This document shows positions 8,847 to 16,338 of a DNA stretch of 64,000 nt, piece by piece. A program made the position numbers and the translations under genes. Under the pieces are notes generated by a model. That model had not been told where the DNA came from and made no database searches. It saw only the letters and a program-made list of their open reading frames with translations. The first letter of the stretch is position 1, and the number at the start of each line of letters is the position of its first letter. Source of the stretch: CAMLOF01 sp041913045 (GTDB taxonomy: Bacteria > Pseudomonadota > Gammaproteobacteria > Burkholderiales > Burkholderiaceae_C); NCBI GenBank assembly GCA_041913045.1, contig JAYSGB010000005.1, forward strand, positions 90,299 to 154,298, given 5' to 3'.

Positions 8847-8883
8847 AGGTCATGAGCTATCCACTCACGGCCCCCCGGCATAC

Positions 8884-8913
8884 AGGCCCCTGGCATTCCA
8901 GGGGCCTTTTGTT
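8884..8913 (+). promoter_or_regulatory. Hairpin leader C, terminator-like
   Basis: AGGCCCCTGG, loop CATT, CCAGGGGCC, then TTTTGTTT. Preceded by CCGGCATAC. It is 33 bases before the next start codon and has the same layout as leaders A and B. Confidence 0.65.
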
Positions 8914-8946
8914 TGGTTCAACCGAATTCACTGAAAGGAGCACAGC

Positions 8947-9954
8947 ATGCTCAAAGGACTGGCACTGACGCCCCCGGTCGTGGGGCGCATCTCCATCGGC
9001 AAGGTGGTGGAGAAGAACGGCAAGCGGTTGCCGGAGAAAGACGACGAGTTCACCCTGACATCGCAGGTGCAGTCACGCGGCGCCTGGGTGCTGCACCCGA
9101 TGGACGAGGCCTTGCGGCAAGCGGCAGGCCCGGCATCAGGCACTGGCAGCGCTAAGCTGCGTTGCATCCCGGTCAAGCTCTTGTTCGACGATCCGGACCT
9201 GAACCTGCGCGTGGGCTACACGCTGTTTGACCGGCAGACGGGCAGACCGTTGTGTGTCGGCAATGGGCTGACCTGCAAGCGGGTCGGTGCGGGGGTGGAA
9301 GGCCATGGGAACGGAGCCGAGGCCGCTTCGTTGCCCTGCGACGGCCCGGACTTCTGCGCCTACGCCCAGGGCCAGTGCAAAGCCTTCGGGCGGTTGAACG
9401 TCCGGGTGGGTGATGAGGACGAGTTGGGTACTTTCGTGTTTCGCACGACGGGGTACAACAGCATCCGCACGCTCGCCACGCGTCAGCGCTACCTGCACGC
9501 CGTCTCGGGGGGCTTGTTGTCTAACCTGCCGCTGGAACTGAGACTGCGCGGCAAGTCGACCACGATGTCGCACCGGGCCCCGATCTACTACGTCGACCTG
9601 ACCTTGCGTAGCGGGACCTCACTCGCTGAAGCGATGGGGCAAGCCCGCACGGAACGGCAAGCACGGACGGAAGCGGGCTGGGACCAGGCAGCGCTGGACC
9701 AGGCGGCCCGTGAGGGCTTTGCCTGTGGCGTGTTCGAGGAGTCGGAAGAAGACGGTGTCGCCGTGCTGGAGGAGTTCTATCCCGATGACACGGGGGAGGA
9801 TGGCAAAGGTGACCCGGTCGGTGCTGATGCCTCAAACGTTTCACTGACAGGATCTCAAGCTGCACCGCTTCTGCGTAGTGGTCTGCGCCAGAAACTGGCG
9901 CAGAAAGCCGCCATCACTCCCCCGTCAACACGGGGAGGTAACGTTTCAGCGTAG
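8947..9954 (+). CDS. Cysteine-rich protein, possible phiC31-Gp3-like directionality factor
   Basis: 335 residues; ATG with AAAGGAG upstream. A central cluster LTCKR ... LPCDGPDFCAYAQGQCK (about residues 108-140) is followed by FGRLNVRV and LGTFVFRTTGYNSIRTLATR. A cysteine cluster followed by a GRL/beta-strand segment and a T-x-x-xSI motif is the pattern I associate with Gp3-like recombination directionality factors, but here the integrase is a tyrosine type, so the role would differ. Database names for such proteins are often just metal-binding protein. It ends 9 bases inside the convergent repressor gene. Function is uncertain. Confidence 0.6.
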   Translation: MLKGLALTPPVVGRISIGKVVEKNGKRLPEKDDEFTLTSQVQSRGAWVLHPMDEALRQAAGPASGTGSAKLRCIPVKLLFDDPDLNLRVGYTLFDRQTGRPLCVGNGLTCKRVGAGVEGHGNGAEAASLPCDGPDFCAYAQGQCKAFGRLNVRVGDEDELGTFVFRTTGYNSIRTLATRQRYLHAVSGGLLSNLPLELRLRGKSTTMSHRAPIYYVDLTLRSGTSLAEAMGQARTERQARTEAGWDQAALDQAAREGFACGVFEESEEDGVAVLEEFYPDDTGEDGKGDPVGADASNVSLTGSQAAPLLRSGLRQKLAQKAAITPPSTRGGNVSA

Positions 9955-10269
9955 CCGACTGCGCTTGATCTCTGGGGGTGTCGCCGAGTTCACTCGACGC
10001 ACACCCGTAGGAGCCAGTGACACGTCACTGAGAGGAGCAAACAACTCGTTCAAGGTGATACCGAGGGCGTGACAGATATTTGCCAGTGTCTCGATGGACG
10101 GATTGGCAATACCTCGCTCGATCGCACTGATGTAGGTCCGATCGACCAGCGCTTCAAAGGCCAGTGTTTCCTGGGACTTGTTGGCCAGATGGCGGCACTG
10201 CTTGATCCGACGCCCCAGGGCCACCGAGATGGCCGCCGGGCGTGACAGGCCGGTGCTCTTCACATTCAT
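9946..10269 (-). CDS. XRE-family transcriptional regulator
   Basis: 107 residues from the ATG at 10269. A helix-turn-helix of the Cro/C1 type covers about residues 15-75: LGRRIKQCRHLANKSQETLA, DRTYISAIERGIANPSIETL and ICHALGITLNELF. A basic tail follows. It is transcribed divergently from the lipoprotein gene and convergently to the cysteine-rich gene. It likely represses island genes and itself; a palindrome lies in the divergent gap. This form is close to small regulators found in ICEs and restriction loci (C-protein like), but it is 5 kb from the methyltransferase operon. Confidence 0.88.
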   Translation of the reverse strand: MNVKSTGLSRPAAISVALGRRIKQCRHLANKSQETLAFEALVDRTYISAIERGIANPSIETLANICHALGITLNELFAPLSDVSLAPTGVRRVNSATPPEIKRSRLR

Positions 10270-10326
10270 GGGGCCTGATCGTGCCCATGTGTGGAGCAAA
10301 ACACTACGGAGTAAAAACTTCAGTTA

Positions 10327-10343
10327 TTGAAGTGTATATTCAA
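10327..10343. promoter_or_regulatory. Candidate operator palindrome
   Basis: TTGAA-GTGTATA-TTCAA, a 5-bp inverted repeat with 7-base spacer, lies in the 145-base divergent gap between the XRE regulator and the lipoprotein gene. Its size suits a small dimeric XRE repressor. No binding evidence. Confidence 0.35.
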
Positions 10344-10414
10344 CATTACACCCACTCGCCTCACCTGGATTGGGAGCAGGTGCGGCAGACTTTCAACCCA
10401 TACAACAGGACATT

Positions 10415-11260
10415 ATGAAAAAACTCTGGGTACTGCTGCTTGCCATCGCACTGGTGGCTTGTTCGAAGAAGATCGATGGAACGGACATCAAGTCGTTCGA
10501 AGAATCCATCAACAACATTACAAGGGAGATGTCTGCTGAGGAAGCAAAGGCTTTCCGTAGTGACCTTTACAAGGCTGGGAAGCTGATAAGCAGGAGCCAA
10601 AACCTTGATGCTGGTGCTGCAATGCTGCTGGCCTTGAGTCCTCAAAGCCAAATCAAGCTCTTGGCAGACAACCTGCATGGAAAGACCGCCAGCGATGTTC
10701 GCGATATGGCTCAAGAGTGGGAGAGCTACGAGCAAACCGAAAAAACAAGGAAGCAGAACGAAACGGCTAGGCTCGATGGTGCAGCGGGGGGCTCGGTGAT
10801 GCCTCATGTCGCGGCACCAAAGCCAGCGGCCAGCGGTCCGGTGCAGGTGATCCAGGTCCGGAGCAACCAAGTCACAACCGTTGGTGGGGACTTGCTGGCG
10901 GTTACGGAAGATGGCTCAGCGGTAGGTCCGAAGGTGCTGGTGCTCAAGGGCATGAAGCTCAACGGTCTGACCAACGATCTAGTCACGCTGCTGACAGTCT
11001 ACCGCTACGCCGACCGGGACGTGGTGCTGCTCACCCATGGCTGCGGGGGCTCGGCTTGCAGCTACACCTCGATTGCGGTTATGGATATCACCGCCCAGGG
11101 CGCACCGATGCTGTTCCAACACGACGAGCTGACCATTGCGGGTGACGGGCAGGAGCCCGAGGTGAAGGTGCAACCGGATGGCAGCTTGCTGGTGTCGTTC
11201 GAGGGATTCAAGGGTCGCCAGACCTGGCGTTACGCCCAGCGCGAACTCGTCAAGCTGTGA
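10415..11260 (+). CDS. Predicted lipoprotein
   Basis: 281 residues from the ATG at 10415. The signal peptide MKKLWVLLLAIALVAC ends in the lipobox LVAC, so Cys16 should be lipidated. An N-terminal segment (about 17-110) of charged helices includes KIDGTDIKSFEESINNI, a pattern seen in small DUF6694-like lipoproteins. After an Ala/Pro linker (about 128-150) a beta-rich C-terminal domain (about 150-281) contains a CGGSAC pair of cysteines. Function unknown. It is an island gene between the XRE repressor and a membrane protein, both in cargo position. Confidence 0.75.
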   Translation: MKKLWVLLLAIALVACSKKIDGTDIKSFEESINNITREMSAEEAKAFRSDLYKAGKLISRSQNLDAGAAMLLALSPQSQIKLLADNLHGKTASDVRDMAQEWESYEQTEKTRKQNETARLDGAAGGSVMPHVAAPKPAASGPVQVIQVRSNQVTTVGGDLLAVTEDGSAVGPKVLVLKGMKLNGLTNDLVTLLTVYRYADRDVVLLTHGCGGSACSYTSIAVMDITAQGAPMLFQHDELTIAGDGQEPEVKVQPDGSLLVSFEGFKGRQTWRYAQRELVKL

Positions 11261-11300
11261 AGGGCTAGACATGTAGAGCTAGCCGTTGAGACCGAGACAC

Positions 11301-11322
11301 AGCGGTGCCTGCGGGCACCGCT
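11301..11322 (+). terminator. Hairpin after lipoprotein gene, possible terminator
   Basis: AGCGGTGCC, loop TGCG, GGCACCGCT is a 9-bp stem 41 bases past the stop. The seven-T run begins 14 bases later, not directly after the stem, so strength is doubtful. Confidence 0.4.
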
Positions 11323-11418
11323 GTTGCTCTGGCGGTGTTTTTTTGGCTGTATTTTTTGGAGTGGTGATCCTGGTGCCAAGGCAAGGCACGGGGATGTCAT
11401 CTTTCTGGGGGGAACGCG

Positions 11419-11946
11419 ATGGGGATTGCAATCGTCTTGTTGCTCGGGCTGATCGGCTTTGCGGTGATGTCGCGGCCGTTCAAGATCATTGCCCTGCTGG
11501 GCGTGGTGGGTTTTGGATTGGCAGTGCTGGAGGCCCGCTGGCATGTGGGGATCGTGCCCAGGGGGTTGTACCAGTTGGTACGGGAGTGGTTCCAGGGAGA
11601 GAGCGGCTTGAGGCGCTGGTTCGCGTTGTACGGCAGCTTCACCGGCCTGATGGGGCTGGGCGTGTTGTTGGGGGTGGTGCGCAAGGCCAGTTCAACGGTC
11701 GAGGCTTATGTGCCGCGGCGCAAGGCGATTTTGTTGTTCCTGGCGCAGTGGGGTGGTCTCTTCGTGGTGTTTCGCATCCTCGTGGAGTGGCTGATCGACC
11801 TTGTCGCAGAAGACGGCGTGGGCTGGGTCGTTGTGCAGTTCTTCCCTGTCCCCATGCTGATCGTTTATGCCTTGTTGGTGGTCATTGCCAAAGGATGGTG
11901 GACAAGGCGCAAGGGCAATGTGCCCACCACTAACCTATCGCAATGA
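11419..11946 (+). CDS. Hypothetical membrane protein
   Basis: 175 residues; ATG with GGGGGGAA upstream. Five hydrophobic stretches are visible: two near the N-terminus (about residues 2-15 and 22-38), then about 72-92, 105-125 and 140-160. Charged loops (REWFQGESGLRR, RKASSTVEAYVPRRK) separate them. I recognise no family. It follows the lipoprotein gene by 158 bases in the same direction and could be co-expressed despite the hairpin between them. The 3' end is 75 bases from the IS66 left end, so the insertion sits just behind this gene. Confidence 0.6.
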   Translation: MGIAIVLLLGLIGFAVMSRPFKIIALLGVVGFGLAVLEARWHVGIVPRGLYQLVREWFQGESGLRRWFALYGSFTGLMGLGVLLGVVRKASSTVEAYVPRRKAILLFLAQWGGLFVVFRILVEWLIDLVAEDGVGWVVVQFFPVPMLIVYALLVVIAKGWWTRRKGNVPTTNLSQ

Positions 11947-12049
11947 AGCGATCACGACAATCAACGTCTCTACGCCAGGATGCTGGGATGCCTTTCGACC
12001 AGTGTATCCGTCCGGTGAACCCATCTTGAATGTGAGTTCAGAAGCGGGC

Positions 12050-12083
12050 ATCGTCCCCACGATTGGAGGATCGTGGAGACGAT
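12050..12083 (+). promoter_or_regulatory. Long hairpin over tnpA translation start
   Basis: ATCGTCCCCACGAT (12050-12063) pairs with ATCGTGGAGACGAT (12070-12083) with one mismatch; the loop TGGAGG holds the ribosome site, and the 3' arm holds GTG 12073 and most of ATG 12082. Folding would close the start codon in read-through messages. Such shielding is known in other insertion sequences; here it is inference. Confidence 0.6.
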
Positions 12084-12498
12084 GGAACAGATTTCAAACG
12101 AAGGGCGGCCGCGCCGCCGTGAGTACAGCAAAGACTTCAAGGCCGAAGTACTGGCCAAGTGCCGCCAGCCTGGGGCGAGCGTGGGTGGAGTTGCTCTGGC
12201 CCATGGCCTGCACTCCAACATGGTCCACCGCTGGATCAGGGAGGCCGGCGCTGCGTACCGATCGCCAGGTGTAATGCCGGGCAGCCAGGTTGCTCAGACG
12301 GTGCAGCCCCGGTTCACGCCGGTGCCGCTAGACCTGCTCAATCCGGTCATGGCGAGCACGCCCACAAGCAGCGCGGATCAGCCTGCAGCCCCCGCCCCGA
12401 GACCGGTCGAGTTGCAACTGCGCCGCGGGGATCTCATTGTGAGTCTCCAGTGCCCGCTGGAACACTGCGCAGCCCTGCTGCGCGAGGTGCTGCGGTGA
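12073..12498 (+). CDS. tnpA: IS66 family accessory protein TnpA
   Basis: 141 residues from GTG 12073, or 138 from ATG 12082; the ribosome site GGAGGA at 12065 does not decide clearly. The N-terminal helix-turn-helix (about 15-65) contains RRREYSKDFKAEVLAKC and GASVGGVALAHGLHSNMVHRW, the IS3/IS66 OrfA type (transposase_8). The C-terminal part is a Pro-rich linker and a small beta motif VELQLRRGDLIVSL. It aids transposition of the element. It overlaps tnpB by 4 bases (GTGA), so the two are translationally coupled. Confidence 0.92.
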   Translation: METMEQISNEGRPRRREYSKDFKAEVLAKCRQPGASVGGVALAHGLHSNMVHRWIREAGAAYRSPGVMPGSQVAQTVQPRFTPVPLDLLNPVMASTPTSSADQPAAPAPRPVELQLRRGDLIVSLQCPLEHCAALLREVLR

Positions 12499-12827
12499 TC
12501 CGTATTGATGCGGTGTGGATGTCCTGTGAGCCCCTGGACATGCGAGCGGGTACAGAGACCGCTCTGGCCCGTGTCGTACAAGTCTTCGGCGCCGCCCACC
12601 CCCATCACGCCTACCTGTTCGCCAACGCCAGAGCCAACCGCATGAAGGTGCTGGTCCACGATGGCTTCGGCGTCTGGCTGGCTGCCCGCCGGCTCCATCA
12701 GGGCCGGTTCGTCTGGGGAGAGCCGAGCTCAGTCCGCCTGCCACTGAGCCAGGAGCAGCTACAAGTCCTGGTCACGGGCCTACCCTGGCAGCGCCTCGGG
12801 CAGGCAGGTGTCATTACCGTGCTGTGA
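12495..12827 (+). CDS. tnpB: IS66 family accessory protein TnpB
   Basis: 110 residues from a GTG start that overlaps the tnpA stop. Typical segments are PLDMRAGTETALARVVQVFG, HHAYLFANARANRMKVLV and FVWGEPSSVRLPLSQEQL, matching the IS66 Orf2 family (PF05717). Its biochemical role in transposition is unclear, but it is needed by IS66 elements with the three-gene layout. The length is normal and the frame is intact. Confidence 0.93.
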   Translation: MIRIDAVWMSCEPLDMRAGTETALARVVQVFGAAHPHHAYLFANARANRMKVLVHDGFGVWLAARRLHQGRFVWGEPSSVRLPLSQEQLQVLVTGLPWQRLGQAGVITVL

Positions 12828-12907
12828 TCTTGAACGGGTAAACACCTTGGTTCAATTCGTGAATGTGCCAATGGGCACAGCCACCGGCACCGGTCATGAT
12901 CACGGCC

Positions 12908-14440
12908 ATGAACGAAGCGGTGGATCTGCAGAGCATGGACGAGGGCACGCGTCAACTGGTGCTGGGCCTGATGGGCCAACTCCAGCAGCAGTCCGCCGAG
13001 CTGCGCCACAAGCAGGCGCTGCTCGACAAGCTCACGTTCGAGAACGCCATGCTCAAGCGCATGAAGTTCGCGGCCAGGAGCGAGGCGCTCAGCGCTGAGC
13101 AGCGCAGTCTCCTTGAGGACGCCCTCGATGAGGATCTGCAGGCGGTGGCGCTAGAGATCGCACAGATGGGCGACGCAGGCCAACCTACAGCTGAGCAGGC
13201 AGCCCGCCAGCAGCCCAAGCGCCAACCCGTGCCCCCAGAGCTGCCCCGCCAGGAACTGCGCCATGAGCCGGCCTCCACCGAGTGCTGCGGCCAGCCGATG
13301 AAGCGCATCGGTGAGGATGTGGCCGAGAAGCTCGACTACACCCCAGGCGTCTTCACGGTCCACCGCTTCGTGCGGGGCAAGTGGGCATGCGCCTGCTGCC
13401 AGACGCTCAGGCAGGCCCCGGTGGATGCGCACATCATCGACAAGGGGCTGGCCACCACAGGCTTACTCTCCCGTGTGCTGGTAGCCAAGTACGCTGATCA
13501 CTTACCCCTGCACCGCCAGGAGGCCATCTATGCCCGCGCCGGAGTACCGATTCCGCGCTCCACCTTGGCGCAGTGGGTGGGCAGCTGTGGCGTACAACTC
13601 CAGCCGCTGGCCAGCGCCCTGCGCGCCGAGGTGCTTGCCCATGCCGTCCTGCACGCCGACGAGACGCCGATGCAGATGCTCAAGCCCGCCGCTCAGAGGG
13701 ATGGCAAGACCCAGCGGGCTTATCTGTGGGCTTACACGCCGGGTAGGCACGAGCAGACCAGGGCGGTGGTCTATGACTTCTGCGAGACCCGGGCCGGGCG
13801 CCATGCCGCGTCCTTCCTTGAGGGCTGGGCGGGTACCCTGCTGGTCGATGACTTTGCCGGTTACAAGCAGCTCATGGGTGGGCAGATCCAGGAGGCAGGC
13901 TGCTGGGCGCATGCGAGGCGCAAGTTCTTTGAGCTGCACGCGGCCAACAAGAGCCAGATCGCCGAGCAGGCGCTCGCCCTGATCGGACAGATCTATGAGA
14001 TCGAGCGACAGGCTCAGGGGATAGATGCAAACGAGCGGTTACGCATACGGCAGCAGCAGAGCCGCCCAGCGGTCGATCGCCTACACCTCTGGCTCACAGA
14101 ACACCGTGGGAAGGTGCCCAGTGGGTCGGCCACAGCCAAGGCGATGGATTACAGCCTGCGGCGCTGGCCCGCACTCACCCGGTTCCTGGAGGATGGGCGG
14201 ATACCGATCGACAACAACTGGGTCGAGAACCAGATGCGCCCGATCGCGCTGGGCCGCAAGAACTGGCTGTTTGCGGGTAGCCTGCGGGCTGGGCAGCGAG
14301 CCGCCGCCATCATGAGCCTGATCCAGTCGGCCAAGCTCAACGGCCATGATCCGCATGCCTATCTCAAGGACGTGATGGACAGGCTGCCGACCTGGCCCAA
14401 CAGCCGTATAGGTGAGCTGCTGCCGCATCGCTGGCGCTGA
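12908..14440 (+). CDS. tnpC: IS66 family transposase TnpC
   Basis: 510 residues from ATG 12908 (an ATG at 12896 is also possible). Domains in order: N-terminal coiled coil (about 10-55, LLGLMGQLQQQSAELRHKQ), a Cys/His zinc-binding region (about 100-165, with ECCGQPMKRIG and CACCQTLRQAP), and a DDE nuclease core with VLHADETPMQML (first Asp), LLVDDFAGYKQLM (second Asp) and the late segment DNNWVENQMRPIALGRKNWLFAGS (last Glu within WVEN). The frame is intact, so the element may still move. Confidence 0.94.
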   Translation: MNEAVDLQSMDEGTRQLVLGLMGQLQQQSAELRHKQALLDKLTFENAMLKRMKFAARSEALSAEQRSLLEDALDEDLQAVALEIAQMGDAGQPTAEQAARQQPKRQPVPPELPRQELRHEPASTECCGQPMKRIGEDVAEKLDYTPGVFTVHRFVRGKWACACCQTLRQAPVDAHIIDKGLATTGLLSRVLVAKYADHLPLHRQEAIYARAGVPIPRSTLAQWVGSCGVQLQPLASALRAEVLAHAVLHADETPMQMLKPAAQRDGKTQRAYLWAYTPGRHEQTRAVVYDFCETRAGRHAASFLEGWAGTLLVDDFAGYKQLMGGQIQEAGCWAHARRKFFELHAANKSQIAEQALALIGQIYEIERQAQGIDANERLRIRQQQSRPAVDRLHLWLTEHRGKVPSGSATAKAMDYSLRRWPALTRFLEDGRIPIDNNWVENQMRPIALGRKNWLFAGSLRAGQRAAAIMSLIQSAKLNGHDPHAYLKDVMDRLPTWPNSRIGELLPHRWR

Positions 14441-14485
14441 AGATGGTTAATCGAGCTCAGAAATCCTCGACACCCCAAAATCTCG

Positions 14486-14806
14486 TTACCTGGTCGGCTG
14501 AAACATGATGATAGCCATGCCGAGCAGAGCAACACCCACCCCAAAAGCATCCCATAGGGTGGGGCGAACCTGATCAACGACCCAAAGCCAAGCTAGCGCT
14601 ACGCCTACATAGACGCCACCGTAGGCAGCGTAAACACGCCCGGTGGCAGTCTCGTGCAGTGTCAGAAGCCAGGCAAACAAGGCCAAGCTTAAGAATGCAG
14701 GAACCAGCAGCCAGATTGACTTACCCTGCTTGAGCCACAAGTAAGCCAAATAACAGCCGACGATCTCAGCAATTGCTGTGGTGACAAAAAGCAGAAACGT
14801 GCGCAT
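14486..14806 (-). CDS. ynfA: YnfA family membrane protein (UPF0060)
   Basis: 106 residues, the family's usual length. Four transmembrane helices are visible: LFVTTAIAEIVGCYLAYLWL, WLLVPAFLSLALFAWLL, YAAYGGVYVGVALAWLWVV and AFGVGVALLGMAIIMF. The segment AAYGGVYVG is typical. The family resembles small multidrug-resistance pumps in size, and its physiological substrate is not settled. It stands alone, reading toward the IS66 element, and is island cargo here. Confidence 0.9.
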   Translation of the reverse strand: MRTFLLFVTTAIAEIVGCYLAYLWLKQGKSIWLLVPAFLSLALFAWLLTLHETATGRVYAAYGGVYVGVALAWLWVVDQVRPTLWDAFGVGVALLGMAIIMFQPTR

Positions 14807-15273
14807 GGGAGCATTGTGCCTGCCCGACTTGGTAGCCCCCGTCTAGTTAGTGGAGAGAGGGAGGAAACAGGCGCTCGCCGTCAATATGCCATCGCCGCAC
14901 GCTTACCGACCAGTCATCGCCTCGCTGGAGAGATGCTGAGTAGGCTCCCGCACTGGAGAAGGATCCAGACCCAGAATGGAATGGATACCGCTGACGAATG
15001 AGGGAACGATGGTCCGGACCTAATGCATGTGTCCAGAAACCAGCGGCAAGTCTGCAGCGGGAGCAGTCGATCGCAACCAAATTACGGGCGACGGGATTGG
15101 AGAGCCAAGCAGTTCGTCGCGAAGAGCCAGCCGAGTCATTCTGACTTAACTGCCCCGTGCTCTGATCGGGCTTCCGGGGGGCGCTCAACACATAGAAGAC
15201 CAGCGCCAGAGAAGCGTTGAGCGTTGCGTAGGAAAGGTGGCATGTGGGGTGCGACTGGGAACGGGAATACCTT
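14807..15273. other. Gap without recognised gene
   Basis: About 470 bases between ynfA and the restriction-like operon. Short open frames exist on both strands but none has a ribosome site plus recognisable protein character. I see no terminator for the operon that ends at 15274. Confidence 0.5.
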
Positions 15274-16338
15274 TCAGGGCGTGTGCAGGCCTAGGATCGC
15301 CTCCGCGACGCGTCGGACACCTGAGATGGGGTTGTCAATGCTGATCGTCGCGGGAAGTTCCACACGGAAGGTGAGCGACTGGGCATCCACATGCTGATGG
15401 GTGACCACATCATCGTGCCGCAGCACCTCGACGGCCGGATCTGCCATGTCGTAGCCCCGGACGAAGGTCACGCAAAACGGAGTCGTGAACGGAGCATCAT
15501 TGGCCATCGTGACATGCTCGTATCCGATACCCGACTCCGAGCCGTACATGGCTACGCGTTTAAGAAACTCGTCGACCAAGCCGCTAGCTCCGCTCACGGT
15601 GAGTCGCGAGACGATGCTCTCCACCAGGGACGGGATCGATGAGGCAGGCTCGTTGGGATCTGTTTGTCGCAGACCGATGCTTACGAGAAGCAGGCGCGAT
15701 TCACCGGGGTCGTCATCAGTGGCAGCGGCAGGCTCGATCTGGTGCACGCCATGGACGGCGTGACTTGAGGTAGTACGAGTTGTGGTCTTTATCTCCACGC
15801 CCGTGCCCTCCCACGAGAGGTCCCTTGCTGAGCGGCGCCAGCCATCCCAAGCCTGGACGACCGGCCCGACCTGCATATCATCTGCGCGGCGGCAGAGAGC
15901 GTCCAGAATGAGCAGTTCCCCGACAAGTCCGAGGATGGCGTTCTCGGAGATCTCCAAACGCTTGATGGCGAGCTCGATAAGTGGCTCGGTGACAGCGAAG
16001 GCGCGCTCCAGATTGGCGTCAGCTTTCTCGCGCAATAGTTCGGTGGCAATGAATGCACCGACCTGATCGAAGTGCCCCAGAGCAGGTAACAGGATGCGGT
16101 TTGCGCCCAGTGTCGGCTGGGTGTCACGGTGCCACGAGTGGTAATGAATCGCGGACTTCACGGTGCTGGTCCGGGGCTTGAGTTGCTCGCCTGCAAGGAA
16201 CAGTTCCAGGTGTCCCCGACTGTTTCGGGCGACACCGATCACCTGCGCGTCGGTCAACCAGTTGATGGTTCGATCATTTCCGGTGAGACCCGCTGGCACG
16301 GCGTTGATCTGCTCGAGAACTTCTTCGTAGCTGGTCAT
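15274..16338 (-). CDS. PD-(D/E)XK nuclease-like protein (DUF4420)
   Basis: 354 residues from the ATG at 16338, which overlaps the upstream stop by 4 bases (ATGA); the longer frame upstream lies inside the Z1 gene and is not used. GLVGELLIL with Glu140, Asp173 in ARDLSW and VEIKTTT with Glu182-x-Lys184 give the PD-(D/E)XK order seen in DUF4420 proteins, which accompany Z1 ATPases. It is expected to cut DNA. It is the last gene of the dcm operon. The reaction and cut site cannot be read from the sequence. Confidence 0.82.
   Translation of the reverse strand: MTSYEEVLEQINAVPAGLTGNDRTINWLTDAQVIGVARNSRGHLELFLAGEQLKPRTSTVKSAIHYHSWHRDTQPTLGANRILLPALGHFDQVGAFIATELLREKADANLERAFAVTEPLIELAIKRLEISENAILGLVGELLILDALCRRADDMQVGPVVQAWDGWRRSARDLSWEGTGVEIKTTTRTTSSHAVHGVHQIEPAAATDDDPGESRLLLVSIGLRQTDPNEPASSIPSLVESIVSRLTVSGASGLVDEFLKRVAMYGSESGIGYEHVTMANDAPFTTPFCVTFVRGYDMADPAVEVLRHDDVVTHQHVDAQSLTFRVELPATISIDNPISGVRRVAEAILGLHTP

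Larger units (their letters stand above)
12021..14446 (+). mobile_element. IS66-family insertion sequence, complete coding set
   Basis: Three genes in the order tnpA, tnpB, tnpC are all intact, the standard IS66 layout. A short inverted pair CCATCTT (12021-12027) and AAGATGG (14440-14446) may mark the inner part of the terminal repeats; the outer ends and the expected 8-bp target duplication could not be fixed, so true limits may be about 10 bases wider on each side. Confidence 0.8.

Noticed and set aside
12005..14460. 8-bp target duplication of the IS66 element
   Set aside because: The bases beside the candidate inner repeats do not match on both sides, so the outer ends stay undefined.
14847..15191. 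Minus-strand frame of 114 codons between ynfA and the nuclease gene
   Set aside because: No recognised domain or convincing start; composition resembles random high-GC coding.
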